Positions 27,258 to 36,098 of a stretch of DNA of 64,000 nt are shown in pieces. The notes under the pieces are model-generated. The model ran no database searches. It was given only the letters and a program-made list of their open reading frames with translations, and was not told the origin of the DNA. Every line of letters begins with the position of its first letter. Positions within the stretch are counted from its first letter, which is position 1. The translations under genes and the position numbers were made by a program. Source of the stretch: Paludibacteraceae bacterium (GTDB lineage Bacteria > Bacteroidota > Bacteroidia > Bacteroidales > Paludibacteraceae). Location: NCBI GenBank assembly GCA_031292565.1, contig JARLGW010000012.1:372001-436000 (forward strand). The letters are read 5' to 3'.

Positions 27258-27812
27258 ATGGACGATCAAATAAAACAAATTGCAGAACGACTGAAAGGCT
27301 TGCGCGACGCATTGGATTTATCCGTGCAAGATATGGCCAAGCAGTTCGACATTCCCGTGTCGGAATATGAGCAATATGAAAGTGGAAATTCTGATATTCC
27401 CATGAGTTTTTTATGTGCGCTCGCCAAACAATACAATATAGAGTTAACCTCTTTAATTTCGGGAGGAGATCCTCACATGTCTTCTTATTTTGTTACCAGA
27501 AAAGGAAAAGGCATTTCGGTGGAGCGGGTGAAGGAATATAAATATCAGGCCTTGGCCAGTGGATTTAAAAATTCAAAAGCGGAACCTTTTTTGGTTACCG
27601 TGGAGCCAAAGCCGGAGCCTTTCAGCATGCACCTCAACACGCATCCTACACAAGAATTCAATTTGGTGCTGTCGGGCAGACTGATGCTCCATTTTGCCGG
27701 AAAAGAATTGATTCTGGAGACGGGCGACAGCATTTATTTTGATGCCCGGAAACCTCATGGAATGAAAGCGTTGGATGGAAAGCCCGTTCAATTTTTAGCA
27801 ATTATCTTGTAA
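27258..27812 (+). CDS. XRE-cupin transcriptional regulator
   Basis: A 184-residue protein with an N-terminal helix-turn-helix (LRDALDLSVQDMAKQFDIPVSEYEQYESGNSDIPM) and a C-terminal cupin barrel (HPTQEFNLVLSGRLMLHFAGKELILETGDSIYFDARKPHGMKAL). The cupin probably senses a small molecule. It directly precedes an acyl-CoA synthetase with nine bases between them, a pairing seen repeatedly in Bacteroidota, so it likely regulates carboxylic-acid activation. Confidence 0.92.
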   Translation: MDDQIKQIAERLKGLRDALDLSVQDMAKQFDIPVSEYEQYESGNSDIPMSFLCALAKQYNIELTSLISGGDPHMSSYFVTRKGKGISVERVKEYKYQALASGFKNSKAEPFLVTVEPKPEPFSMHLNTHPTQEFNLVLSGRLMLHFAGKELILETGDSIYFDARKPHGMKALDGKPVQFLAIIL

Positions 27813-27821
27813 CATAGACCT

Positions 27822-29474
27822 ATGGTAGAAAAATATTTAAGAAAAACACATTTTGATTCTTACGAAGATTTCAAAAATAACTATCAAGTTAACGTTCCTG
27901 AAAATTTCAATTTTGCATACGATGTTGTAGATGATTGGGCTCAAAAAGAACCTAATAAAAGAGCCCTTTGCTGGACAAACGATAAAGGCGAGCATATTGA
28001 TTTTTCTTTTGCCGATATAAAAAAATATAGTGATCAAACAGCTTCTTATTTCCAATCATTAGGCATTGGCAAAGGCGACATGGTGATGCTTATTTTGAAG
28101 CGGAGATACGAATTTTGGTTTTCCATCATCGCTTTGCACAAAATAGGTGCGGTGGCTATCCCTGCAACCAATTTGCTTACCGAGAAAGATATTATTTACC
28201 GATGCAATGCCGCTACTATTAAAGCCATTGTGGCAGTGGGCGAACAGGTAGTGATAGACCACGTGAATAAAGCTCTGCCCGATAGCCCTTCGGTAAAAAA
28301 TGTTATTTCGGTAGGTGAAATTGTTCCCGAAAGCTGGGGCGACTTTCACGCAGGCATTAAGGCCGCCAAACCATTTGTTCGACCTGAAAACGTGAACACG
28401 AACGACGACATTTCGTTGCTCTATTTTACTTCCGGTACCACGGGCAACCCCAAGATGGTGATACATGATTACAACTACCCGTTGGGGCATATCGTTACAG
28501 GCAGCTACTGGCACAACCTACATGAAGACAGCTTGCACCTTACCGTGGCCGATACCGGATGGGGAAAAGCCGTGTGGGGAAAACTATACGGGCAATGGAT
28601 AGCCGGAGCTAGCGTGTTTGTGTACGACCACGAAAAATTTACGCCGGCTGATATGTTGCTCATGATAGAGAGATACAAAATCACTTCATTTTGTGCACCA
28701 CCCACCGTTTTCCGTTTTATGATTCGAGAGGATTTAACTCAATATGATCTTTCATCGTTGAAATACTGTACCATTGCCGGGGAGGCATTAAACCCTTCGG
28801 TGTACAAGCAATTTTATGAGTTGACGGGCATTAAGCTGCGTGAAGGTTTCGGACAAACCGAAACCACGCTTACCGTGCTTACCACTCCGTGGATAGAACC
28901 CAAACCTGGTTCAATGGGTATCCCCAGTCCGCAATACGATGTAGATCTGCTTCGTGCCGATGGCACTCCGGCTGAGGATGGCGAACATGGCGAAATTGTG
29001 GTGCGTACGGATAAAGGGAAGCCCCTTGGTTTGTTTATGGGCTATTATCGAGATGAGGAGCTAACAAAGACTGCATACCATGATAATATATATTACACGG
29101 GCGATGTGGCTTGGCGTGATGAGGACGGGTACTATTGGTTTGTAGGCAGAAACGACGATGTAATAAAAAGTTCAGGCTATCGTATCGGCCCGTTTGAAGT
29201 GGAAAGTGCTTTGATGACGCATCCTGCTGTGGTAGAATGTGCAATTACCGGGGTACCCGACGAAATCCGTGGGCAGGTGGTAAAAGCAACCATCGTGCTA
29301 TCAAAAGAATACAAGGATAAAGCCGGTGATGACCTGAAAAAAGAAATTCAGAACTTTGTAAAAAAGGTAACTGCACCTTATAAATACCCTCGTGTGATAG
29401 ATTTTGTAGAAGAATTGCCTAAAACAATTAGTGGCAAAATACGTCGGGTAGAAATCCGGGAAAAAGACAACTAA
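27822..29474 (+). CDS. AMP-forming acyl-CoA synthetase (acetyl/medium-chain type)
   Basis: This 550-residue ANL-family enzyme activates a carboxylic acid to its CoA thioester with ATP. The P-loop [16 protein letters not shown], the motif GFGQTETT, the hinge region [38 protein letters not shown] and the catalytic Lys in [10 protein letters not shown] are all intact. The N-terminus matches the acetyl-CoA synthetase-like/ACSM group, so acetate, propionate or a medium-chain or aromatic acid are possible substrates. It is the last gene of the proC unit and is followed by a hairpin terminator. Confidence 0.92.
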   Translation: MVEKYLRKTHFDSYEDFKNNYQVNVPENFNFAYDVVDDWAQKEPNKRALCWTNDKGEHIDFSFADIKKYSDQTASYFQSLGIGKGDMVMLILKRRYEFWFSIIALHKIGAVAIPATNLLTEKDIIYRCNAATIKAIVAVGEQVVIDHVNKALPDSPSVKNVISVGEIVPESWGDFHAGIKAAKPFVRPENVNTNDDISLLYFTSGTTGNPKMVIHDYNYPLGHIVTGSYWHNLHEDSLHLTVADTGWGKAVWGKLYGQWIAGASVFVYDHEKFTPADMLLMIERYKITSFCAPPTVFRFMIREDLTQYDLSSLKYCTIAGEALNPSVYKQFYELTGIKLREGFGQTETTLTVLTTPWIEPKPGSMGIPSPQYDVDLLRADGTPAEDGEHGEIVVRTDKGKPLGLFMGYYRDEELTKTAYHDNIYYTGDVAWRDEDGYYWFVGRNDDVIKSSGYRIGPFEVESALMTHPAVVECAITGVPDEIRGQVVKATIVLSKEYKDKAGDDLKKEIQNFVKKVTAPYKYPRVIDFVEELPKTISGKIRRVEIREKDN

Positions 29475-29581
29475 CCTCGTAGTGAATTTCTTTGTTTGAG
29501 AACTTATATTTTAATATAAATATCACCCTTTCGGGTGACAGGGTATCTCATTTATATTAAATATTTTTGTATTATCCATCA

Positions 29582-29615
29582 ATAAAAGCCTTTCAGAGAA
29601 AGGCTTTATTATATT
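29582..29615 (+). terminator. Terminator of the acyl-CoA synthetase unit
   Basis: AAAGCCTTT / AAAGGCTTT stem with a CAGAG loop, then an AT-rich tail. A second hairpin, TCACCCTTTCGGGTGA, lies 45 bases upstream. The tail also contains TATATTTG (29610-29617), the likely -7 box of the next gene. Confidence 0.7.
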
Positions 29616-29641
29616 TGTCTTTTTATTAAAAAATTAAAGGA

Positions 29642-30085
29642 ATGAAAAGGAAATTACTTCTCTTAGTGCAAATGTTGTTCTTTGTTTACTTTGCTTATGG
29701 GCAAAGCTTGAGTCACCAAGCAATATCTTCGTCCGGCAACAGTAGCTCAACTTTATCCTGGACAGTTGGTCAAATAGCTGGAGAAACTTTAACCGCTGGT
29801 AGCAATACCCTCATGCAAGGTTTTCAACAAGCTACTTATGTTATTTCATCTAATGTTGAAAACACAAAACAAACCGTTAATTTTTATCCTAATCCCACAC
29901 ATGGTTTAATTAAGATTCATTCAAACGATAATTCTTCACAATCAATAGAAGTGTATGATTTGTCGGGCAAGTTATTGGATAAAAGAACAGTGAAAGGAGA
30001 AACCCAACTTGATTTAAGGGGTTATAATATGTCAGTTTTTATCATTAAAATAGGCACGGAAACATTTAAAGTAATCAAACAATAA
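29642..30085 (+). CDS. Small T9SS cargo protein with C-terminal sorting domain
   Basis: A 147-residue exported protein. The signal peptide ends around FAYGQ. It is followed by a short repeat-like segment ending in LMQGFQQ, and then a type A T9SS sorting domain (VNFYPNPTHGLIKIHSNDNSSQSIEVYDLSGKLLDKRTVKG ... FIIKIGTETFKVIKQ). The sorting domain takes up about half the protein, so the mature cargo is only about 50 residues. It should be carried across the outer membrane by the T9SS. The next gene follows after 11 bases. Confidence 0.9.
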   Translation: MKRKLLLLVQMLFFVYFAYGQSLSHQAISSSGNSSSTLSWTVGQIAGETLTAGSNTLMQGFQQATYVISSNVENTKQTVNFYPNPTHGLIKIHSNDNSSQSIEVYDLSGKLLDKRTVKGETQLDLRGYNMSVFIIKIGTETFKVIKQ

Positions 30086-30096
30086 ATTTTATTTAT

Positions 30097-30975
30097 ATGA
30101 AACGGAATATAATTACACTCGGTTTTTTATTTTATTTTATTTTATCATTTGCGCAAGTTCCTCAATCTTTCAATTATCAGGCTGCGGTAAGGGATAACAG
30201 TGGAAATATAATAGCAAATAAACAGGTTGCTATTAGAGTTTCAATTCTTGATGGTAGTGCTACCGGTACATCTGTTTACACAGAGACTTTTACCCCAACC
30301 ACCAACCAATATGGTATTATTAATTTGGCAATTGGTACAGGAACAACCTCTAATAGTTTTAGTGCCATTAGTTGGTCCAAAGGACAGTTTTTCTTGAAAA
30401 TAGAGTTGGATCCCGCGGGAGGCACCTCCTACACAACGATGGGTACAACTCAACTACTTTCTGTCCCTTTTGCTTTGCATGCAGCAACCAGTGCCACAGA
30501 CTTACATTACCCTGATGGAATGATTAATGCTGTAAGTGTTACGCAATCAATTAGTACAACTCCCTTTACAGTACCCGCAGGAAAGAATTTCTATCTTCAA
30601 GCGGCACAACAAGGATTGAAAATAAATAATGATTCAGTACGCGCTGAATATCCTCCGTTTATGATTGTAGGTGCAAATAAAGTAATAACGGGTCTTGAAA
30701 GCGGAAGTTTTATTTCCGGGTTTTATGTGGATGCCACTGTAACACCTGTATCTACGGCTTTAAACAACACTTCATATACTGTTCCAACAGGGAAAACATT
30801 GGTATTGCTCAATATTTATGATTCTGCATCAGCAACCTATTCTGCATCAACATTTAAAATTGACGGCGTAAATATTAATCCAAATGGTAATTCCTCCTGG
30901 AGTTATAATCCTTTAATATTAACCTCAGGTCATGTTATATCAGGAAAAGGATATATTAATGGTTATTTGAAATAA
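30097..30975 (+). CDS. Exported surface-type protein of unknown function
   Basis: A 292-residue protein with a signal peptide (FILSFA followed by QVPQSFNYQAAVRDNSGNII). The first 120 residues belong to a module common in Bacteroidota exported proteins, in which a fibronectin-like strand set ends in TTQLLSVPFALHAATSA. The C-terminal half is beta-rich with no named domain. It lacks the T9SS sorting domain that its upstream neighbour carries. The two genes are likely co-transcribed. Function is unknown. Confidence 0.75.
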   Translation: MKRNIITLGFLFYFILSFAQVPQSFNYQAAVRDNSGNIIANKQVAIRVSILDGSATGTSVYTETFTPTTNQYGIINLAIGTGTTSNSFSAISWSKGQFFLKIELDPAGGTSYTTMGTTQLLSVPFALHAATSATDLHYPDGMINAVSVTQSISTTPFTVPAGKNFYLQAAQQGLKINNDSVRAEYPPFMIVGANKVITGLESGSFISGFYVDATVTPVSTALNNTSYTVPTGKTLVLLNIYDSASATYSASTFKIDGVNINPNGNSSWSYNPLILTSGHVISGKGYINGYLK

Positions 30976-31111
30976 CCCACTGTATGAATTGCAATTTCAC
31001 CGAAAGTCGAAATTTTGATTTTGAGTATTAACGGATGGCAAAGCGCAGCAAAAATAGTTTCAATACGTTTTTCAATACTCTTTTATGCGTTAATTAATTG
31101 AACTCAGTTTG

Positions 31112-31765
31112 ATGGAAATACATAATTTATCGGAAAATAATTCGTTGCTGAATAACTTTTTAAAAGAGATTCGTGACGTGAAAATTCAAAAAGACCCCTT
31201 GCGTTTTCGTCGAAATATGGAACGGATAGGGGAGGTGATGGCTTACGAAATAAGTAAGACATTAGCCTATGAAAAAGAAGAAGTAACCACCCCGTTGGGT
31301 ATTGCCCCAACTCATGTAGTTTCCGATCAAATTGTGCTTTCCACCGTTTTTCGCGCGGGTTTACCTTTTCATCAAGGCTTTTTGAATTACTTTGATAAAG
31401 CGGAAAATGCTTTTGTGTCGGCCTACCGACGGTATAAAGAAGATGCCTTGAACTTTGAAGTGCTGGTTGAATATATTGCAGCCCCATCCATCGAGGGGAA
31501 AACCCTTATCATTGTAGATCCGATGCTTGCCAGTGGTAGCTCGATGGAATTGGCTTATAAGGCGTTGCTGCAAAAAGGCAACCCGAAGCATATTCATGTA
31601 GCATCCGTTATTGCCAGCAAAGCGGGGGTAGATTATGTAAAAGAACATTTCTCGGACAACACTACCGTGTGGGTAGGTGCTATCGACCCAACGCTCAACG
31701 AGCATTCCTATATAGTTCCCGGTTTGGGCGATGCCGGCGATTTGGCTTTTGGATGTAAAATATAA
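31112..31765 (+). CDS. upp: Uracil phosphoribosyltransferase
   Basis: This salvage enzyme converts uracil and PRPP to UMP. The PRPP motif is LIIVDPMLASGSSM, and the C-terminal uracil-binding segment IVPGLGDAGDLAFGCK is intact. The track ORF starts at a TTG one codon earlier; I choose the ATG (MEIHNLSENNS), giving 217 residues. The VanZ-like gene starts 13 bases after the stop. Confidence 0.96.
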   Translation: MEIHNLSENNSLLNNFLKEIRDVKIQKDPLRFRRNMERIGEVMAYEISKTLAYEKEEVTTPLGIAPTHVVSDQIVLSTVFRAGLPFHQGFLNYFDKAENAFVSAYRRYKEDALNFEVLVEYIAAPSIEGKTLIIVDPMLASGSSMELAYKALLQKGNPKHIHVASVIASKAGVDYVKEHFSDNTTVWVGAIDPTLNEHSYIVPGLGDAGDLAFGCKI

Positions 31766-31778
31766 AACTGAGATTCTT

Positions 31779-32165
31779 ATGATCCTTCTTAAATATTGGA
31801 AATCGATACTGGTTTCGTGCGTTGTTTTTTATATCTCGGTTATCCCTATACCTCCGGTTAAAATGGTTGACCATATTCCCTATTTCGATAAGATGGTTCA
31901 TTTTGGCATGTATTTTACCCTTGCCTCCTCTCTGTTTCTCGATTTTATCAGTACCTCGCTCTCTTTATCCTGGATAAAAAAGGTAGCTCTTATTGTTATA
32001 ATCCCTTCTCTTTATGGCGGGCTGATTGAAATTCTGCAAGGAGCCTATTTCCCTCCACGAAGTGCCGAATGGAGTGATTTTTTTGCCGATTGTTTCGGGT
32101 CGTTAGTTGCCTATCTTATTTGCAACAAATGGCTGCTTCTTAAGCTGCAACGCGATTCTGCATGA
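31779..32165 (+). CDS. VanZ-like membrane protein
   Basis: A small membrane protein of about 128 residues with four predicted helices. The motif VDHIPYFDKMVHFGMYFTLASSL and the later GGLIEILQGAYFPPRSAEWSDFFADCFGSLVAYLI match the VanZ-like family, named after a teicoplanin-resistance accessory protein but mostly of unknown function. I choose the ATG at 31779, since the earlier ORF start lies inside upp. Its end overlaps dprA by four bases (ATGA). Confidence 0.85.
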   Translation: MILLKYWKSILVSCVVFYISVIPIPPVKMVDHIPYFDKMVHFGMYFTLASSLFLDFISTSLSLSWIKKVALIVIIPSLYGGLIEILQGAYFPPRSAEWSDFFADCFGSLVAYLICNKWLLLKLQRDSA

Positions 32166-33274
32166 TAGGCAGTACCCTTCAATACGAAATAGGGGTTACC
32201 CTAATTAAAGGTATTGGACCCGTGTTGGCAAAGAACCTGATTGCTTATTTAGGCAGTGCCGAAGCCGTGTTTAAAGAAACGCAGGCTAACCTGGCTAAAA
32301 TACCCGAAATAGGCCCCGTGCTATCCCGACAGATTGTGGATCAGCAGGTGCTTAAACGAGCGGAAAAAGAAATAGCATTCATCCAAAAGAATAATATTCA
32401 AACCTATTTTTATACAGATAAGGGCTATCCCTATCGGCTGAAGGAATGTACCGATGCTCCAGTGATACTCTACTCCAAAGGAAATGCGGATTTAAACGTA
32501 CTCCGTTTGGTTGGCGTGGTGGGCACTCGTAAGGTAACTGAGTATGGTAAAGATTTGTGCAATTCTTTTATAAACGATTTGGCGGCACTATCGCCCGGCA
32601 CTACGATTGTAAGTGGATTAGCCTACGGAGTTGACATTTGTGCACACAAAGCTGCCATAAATGCAAGCTTGCCCACTATTGGCGTAGGGCATGGGTTGGA
32701 TCGCATCTATCCGTTAAGCCACCGACCTACGGCTGTAAAGATGCTGGAACAGGGTGGCCTACTAACCGAATATCTTACCGAAACAAATCCCGACCGACCT
32801 AATTTTGTACAGCGCAACCGTATCGTGGCAGGTATGTGTGATGCCCTATTGGTAGTAGAGTCGGGCGAAAAAGGTGGTTCACTTATCACGGCCAACATGG
32901 CACAGTCCTACAACCGGGATGTATTTGCTTTTCCTGGCAGGGTAGGCGATGAGCATTCCATCGGGTGCAATGCTTTGATAAAAACCAATAAGGCGGGGTT
33001 GATAGAATCGGCTTCCGATTTTATCAATGCCATGGGTTGGGAATCCGTTGCTCACAAGAAACAGGCGGTACAGCCCAGCTTATTTTTTACTGATCTCAGC
33101 GAAGAAGAGCAACAGGTGGTGGATTGTTTACGCGAAGAGGCCGGCTTGCAATTAAATCAATTGGCTATTAACATGGGTATTGCTGTGAGTAAAGCGTCAG
33201 CGATGTTACTCGAAATGGAATTTAAAGGAATAGTAAAATGCCTTCCGGGAAGTTTGTACAAGCTAAGGGTATAA
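32162..33274 (+). CDS. dprA: DNA-processing protein DprA
   Basis: DprA loads RecA on incoming single-stranded DNA in natural transformation. The 370 residues have an N-terminal SAM-like helical domain (LIKGIGPVLAKNLIAYLGS), a Rossmann core (LVGVVGTRKVTEYGK, TIVSGLAYGVDICAHKAAI, FPGRVGDEHSIGCNALIKTNKAGLI), and a C-terminal winged-helix domain (LNQLAINMGIAVSKASAMLLEMEFKGIV). All are intact. It overlaps the VanZ-like gene by four bases. Confidence 0.96.
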   Translation: MIGSTLQYEIGVTLIKGIGPVLAKNLIAYLGSAEAVFKETQANLAKIPEIGPVLSRQIVDQQVLKRAEKEIAFIQKNNIQTYFYTDKGYPYRLKECTDAPVILYSKGNADLNVLRLVGVVGTRKVTEYGKDLCNSFINDLAALSPGTTIVSGLAYGVDICAHKAAINASLPTIGVGHGLDRIYPLSHRPTAVKMLEQGGLLTEYLTETNPDRPNFVQRNRIVAGMCDALLVVESGEKGGSLITANMAQSYNRDVFAFPGRVGDEHSIGCNALIKTNKAGLIESASDFINAMGWESVAHKKQAVQPSLFFTDLSEEEQQVVDCLREEAGLQLNQLAINMGIAVSKASAMLLEMEFKGIVKCLPGSLYKLRV

Positions 33275-33324
33275 ATTAGCCATAAGCCAACTATAATTCT
33301 CATCTAAATTTTAAGCGAAGTTGT

Positions 33325-33397
33325 ATAAAACAACAAAGCGAGCTAACCACGCTTGGCTGCTCGCTTTATAACCTTAAATCTAATACTATGAAAAACA
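33325..33397 (-). ncRNA. Candidate standalone small RNA between dprA and argC
   Basis: A TATCTTTG box on the minus strand (33403-33410) predicts transcription from about 33396. About 30 bases on comes a perfect nine-base hairpin AAAGCGAGC / GCTCGCTTT (33335-33367), followed on the minus strand by GTTGTTTTATA. Promoter and terminator are both on the minus strand, and no minus-strand gene follows before dprA, so this is not a leader. The 5' block GTGTTTTTCATAGTATTAG reminds me of recurrent Bacteroidota intergenic sequences, which I could not check. The dprA-argC gap holds nothing else I recognise. Confidence 0.5.
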
Positions 33398-33402
33398 CAG
33401 TG

Positions 33403-33410
33403 CAAAGATA
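33403..33410 (-). promoter_or_regulatory. -7 box of the candidate small RNA
   Basis: TATCTTTG read on the minus strand matches TAnnTTTG. The expected -33 position has only a TTTT-rich stretch. Confidence 0.5.
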
Positions 33411-33568
33411 ACGGGTTTTATGTTTTAAAACACTCTTATTTGGTTAACGATAGTTAATTCGATGTTTTATAACATACTTTCACAGTTACAACCGTTAGGT
33501 TTTATTAAAACAACTGATCGATAGTAAGTTGCATGAATTCCACTTTAATGCTAATTCTTAATTCCGTG

Positions 33569-34537
33569 TTAAAATGCGGAAGGTTTCAATTTCAGCCCGG
33601 TAGTTTCGTCCAACCCAAACAACAAATTCATGTTTTGCACCGCTTGACCGGCTGCTCCTTTTAATAAATTATCTATCATGGAAATGATGAATAGTTTATT
33701 CCCGTGTTTTTCTACATGTACCAAGCCTTTATTCGTATTTACCACCTGTTTCAAATCAATATTGCTATCCGAAACAAAAGTAAAAGCTGCATCGGCATAA
33801 AAATCCTTGTACAGTTTTGTAGCCTCATCCAAGCTTAAATCGCAATCGGTGTAAGCCGAAACAAATATTCCACGGGCAAAATTACCTCTCACGGGAATAA
33901 AGTTGATAGCTGCCTTGAAATCGGGTTGTAATTGTTTCACTGATTGTGTAACTTCACCTAGGTGCTGGTGCTCAAAAGCCTTATAAACCGAAATGTTATC
34001 ATTCCGCCAGCTAAAATGCGAGGTACTCGATGGCTTCTGTCCGGCTCCGGTAGAACCCGTTATCCCGTTTACATGCACTTCCGAGGTTAGCAAGCCTGCT
34101 TTTGCCAAGGGTAGTATAGCCAACTGAATAGCCGTGGCAAAACAGCCGGGGTTAGCCACCCGTTGAGCCTTTTGTATGCGAGTCTTGTTTAGTTCGGGCA
34201 GCCCGTACACGAAACTGTGTTCGGGGTTTTCCTGCCGATAGTCGGTAGATAAGTCCACGATCTTTAACCCTTCGGGAACAACGTTGCTGTCCAAAAACTT
34301 TTTCGTGTCACCATGAGCTGTGCAGAAGAACAGCACATCAATGTCCTCAAAAGGAAGCTTATCGGTGAACACCAAATCCGTTTCACCAATCAGTCCCGTG
34401 TGTACCGAGGTTATTTTATTCCCGGCGTTGCTATTGCTATTCACAAATGTGATTTCCACGCTAGGATGGTTAATCAGCAAGCGTAGCAATTCGCCGGCTG
34501 TATATCCTGCACCTCCTATAATTCCTACTTTTATCAT
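33569..34537 (-). CDS. argC: N-acetyl-gamma-glutamyl-phosphate reductase
   Basis: This NADPH enzyme performs the third step of arginine synthesis. The 322 residues begin with the Rossmann motif VGIIGGAGYTAGELLRLL. The catalytic Cys is in ANPGCFATAIQ, and HLGEVTQSV plus FIPVRGNFARGIF follow the family pattern. No other arg gene is adjacent: it is followed by a noncoding gap and preceded by trmD, so this argC is isolated from its usual partners. Confidence 0.96.
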   Translation of the reverse strand: MIKVGIIGGAGYTAGELLRLLINHPSVEITFVNSNSNAGNKITSVHTGLIGETDLVFTDKLPFEDIDVLFFCTAHGDTKKFLDSNVVPEGLKIVDLSTDYRQENPEHSFVYGLPELNKTRIQKAQRVANPGCFATAIQLAILPLAKAGLLTSEVHVNGITGSTGAGQKPSSTSHFSWRNDNISVYKAFEHQHLGEVTQSVKQLQPDFKAAINFIPVRGNFARGIFVSAYTDCDLSLDEATKLYKDFYADAAFTFVSDSNIDLKQVVNTNKGLVHVEKHGNKLFIISMIDNLLKGAAGQAVQNMNLLFGLDETTGLKLKPSAF

Positions 34538-34552
34538 AGCATTTTACTTTTA

Positions 34553-35227
34553 TTATTCCAATATATCAGGTCTTAATCGTTTTGTTCGCTCTATGGCTTG
34601 ATCCAATTCCCATTCCCTAATTTTGCGTTCGTGCCCGGACAATAGTATATCCGGCACCTTCCAACCCTTGTATTCTGCCGGGCGGGTATATACGGGAGGA
34701 GCCAGCAGGTTGTCCTGAAAGCTGTCCGATAGAGCCGATTGCTCGTCGCCAATAGCACCGGGTATCACCCTTACCACGGCATCGGTTATCATAGCTGCCG
34801 GAAGCTCTCCACCGGTTAGCACAAAATCGCCGATGGATATTTCCTTGGTAATCAAATGTTCCCGTATGCGGTAATCCACTCCTTTATAATGTCCGCAAAG
34901 AATAATCAAGTTCTTTTTGAGCGAGAGGTTGTTGGCCATTTTCTGGTCGAACTTTTCGCCATCGGGCGAGGTATAAATTATTTCATCATATTCCCGTTCG
35001 GCTTTCAGCTTACTTATCACTAGGTCGATAGGCTCAATCTGCATCACCATGCCGGCACCGCCTCCAAAAGCGTAATCGTCCACCCTGTTTTGTTTGTTCG
35101 TGGAGTAATCGCGCAGGTGGTGGATATGGATTTCCGCCAAACCCTTGTCTTGCGCCCGCTTCACGATGGAGTGAGATAAAGACCCTTCAATCAGCTCCGG
35201 CAGAACAGTAATAATGTCTATACGCAT
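34553..35227 (-). CDS. trmD: tRNA (guanine-N1)-methyltransferase
   Basis: TrmD methylates G37 next to the anticodon, which prevents +1 frameshifting. The 224-residue SPOUT protein starts [25 protein letters not shown] and contains the knot motifs [39 protein letters not shown] and [30 protein letters not shown]. The track ORF begins 12 codons earlier; the internal ATG fits the family start. A TATCTTTG box with operator-like repeats lies upstream. argC follows after 15 bases. Confidence 0.97.
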   Translation of the reverse strand: MRIDIITVLPELIEGSLSHSIVKRAQDKGLAEIHIHHLRDYSTNKQNRVDDYAFGGGAGMVMQIEPIDLVISKLKAEREYDEIIYTSPDGEKFDQKMANNLSLKKNLIILCGHYKGVDYRIREHLITKEISIGDFVLTGGELPAAMITDAVVRVIPGAIGDEQSALSDSFQDNLLAPPVYTRPAEYKGWKVPDILLSGHERKIREWELDQAIERTKRLRPDILE

Positions 35228-35247
35228 ACGTTTGGATTTTTCAACTA

Positions 35248-35297
35248 CAAAGATAATCTTCAATTAGCTAATATGCTAATTAGCAAATTGGCTAATT
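35248..35297 (-). promoter_or_regulatory. trmD promoter with operator-like GCTAATT repeats
   Basis: On the minus strand TATCTTTG (35248-35255) lies about 20 bases before the trmD ATG. Just upstream, over the expected -33 region, are AATTAGCTAAT, the perfect palindrome GCTAATTAGC, and a further GCTAATT, three repeats in 36 bases. Confidence 0.45.
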
Positions 35298-35338
35298 AAA
35301 TGTCTTTTCTCTTTGTTCTAATATCTTTGCTCTTAAAT

Positions 35339-36085
35339 TTACGCAATCTTCATTGTCATTTTCACATCCGCTTTGGGGCGGTCGTTCTGAGTGGTTTCCA
35401 CGGCGGCTATTTTGTCAATAATGTCCAAGCCTTCTATCACCTCGCCAAACACGGTGTATTCGTTGTCCAAGAATGGAGTTCCACCCACCGTGGTATAAGC
35501 CTCGCGTTGTTCGGCGGTAAACGGTACTCCTTTTTTGCCTGCAAATTCGGCTTCCAACACGGCCACCATCTCATCACGCAAAGCATCCAGCCCGGCCTGA
35601 TCTCTAGCCATACGAAACGCTTTTACTTCGGCTGCTTTTTCGCTCACCAGCTCCTCGAAGCGTTTTTGTTTAGCTCCGTTTAAAGCCGCCTTTTCCATTT
35701 TATCTAGTTCGGCATCAGAGTGAACCTTACCTTGCACCAAATAAAACTGACAGCCCGATGAGGCTTTCTTGGGGTTCATCTGGTCGCCCTGACGAGCGGC
35801 AGATAAGGCTCCTTTTTTATGAAAATATTGTGGGTACACAAATTCGGCGGGGATGGTGTAGCCCACGTCTCCCGCACCAAGGTTTTTCCCGGCGGGAGCA
35901 TTTTTGCTATCCGGGTCGCCACCCTGAATCATAAAATCCTGAATCACCCGATGAAAAAGCAGGTCGTTGTAAAAACCCTTTTCTACCAGTTTGATAAAGT
36001 TATCGCGGTGTTGAGGCGTTTCGTTGTAAAGTTTGAATTTTATTTCTCCAAAGGAGGTTGATAGTGAGATAATTGTTTCGCTCAT
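35339..36085 (-). CDS. Cyclophilin-type peptidyl-prolyl isomerase with internal insertion
   Basis: This folding enzyme isomerises peptidyl-proline bonds. The 248 residues contain a normal cyclophilin split in two: LFHRVIQDFMIQGGDPDSKN and SSGCQFYLVQGK, then about 75 charged, helical residues rich in Ala, Glu and Lys (from around residue 118), then TVGGTPFLDNEYTVFGEVIEGLDIIDKIA. The insertion sits between core strands and could be a coiled arm. There is no signal peptide, so it is probably cytoplasmic. The upstream fic gene ends 13 bases before its start. Confidence 0.93.
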   Translation of the reverse strand: MSETIISLSTSFGEIKFKLYNETPQHRDNFIKLVEKGFYNDLLFHRVIQDFMIQGGDPDSKNAPAGKNLGAGDVGYTIPAEFVYPQYFHKKGALSAARQGDQMNPKKASSGCQFYLVQGKVHSDAELDKMEKAALNGAKQKRFEELVSEKAAEVKAFRMARDQAGLDALRDEMVAVLEAEFAGKKGVPFTAEQREAYTTVGGTPFLDNEYTVFGEVIEGLDIIDKIAAVETTQNDRPKADVKMTMKIA

Positions 36086-36098
36086 AATATGTTATTTG

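Noticed and set aside
33382-33409. Seven-codon ORF MKNTVQR on the plus strand in the dprA-argC gap, as a possible leader peptide
   Set aside because: No downstream plus-strand gene to regulate; the promoter and terminator evidence is on the other strand.
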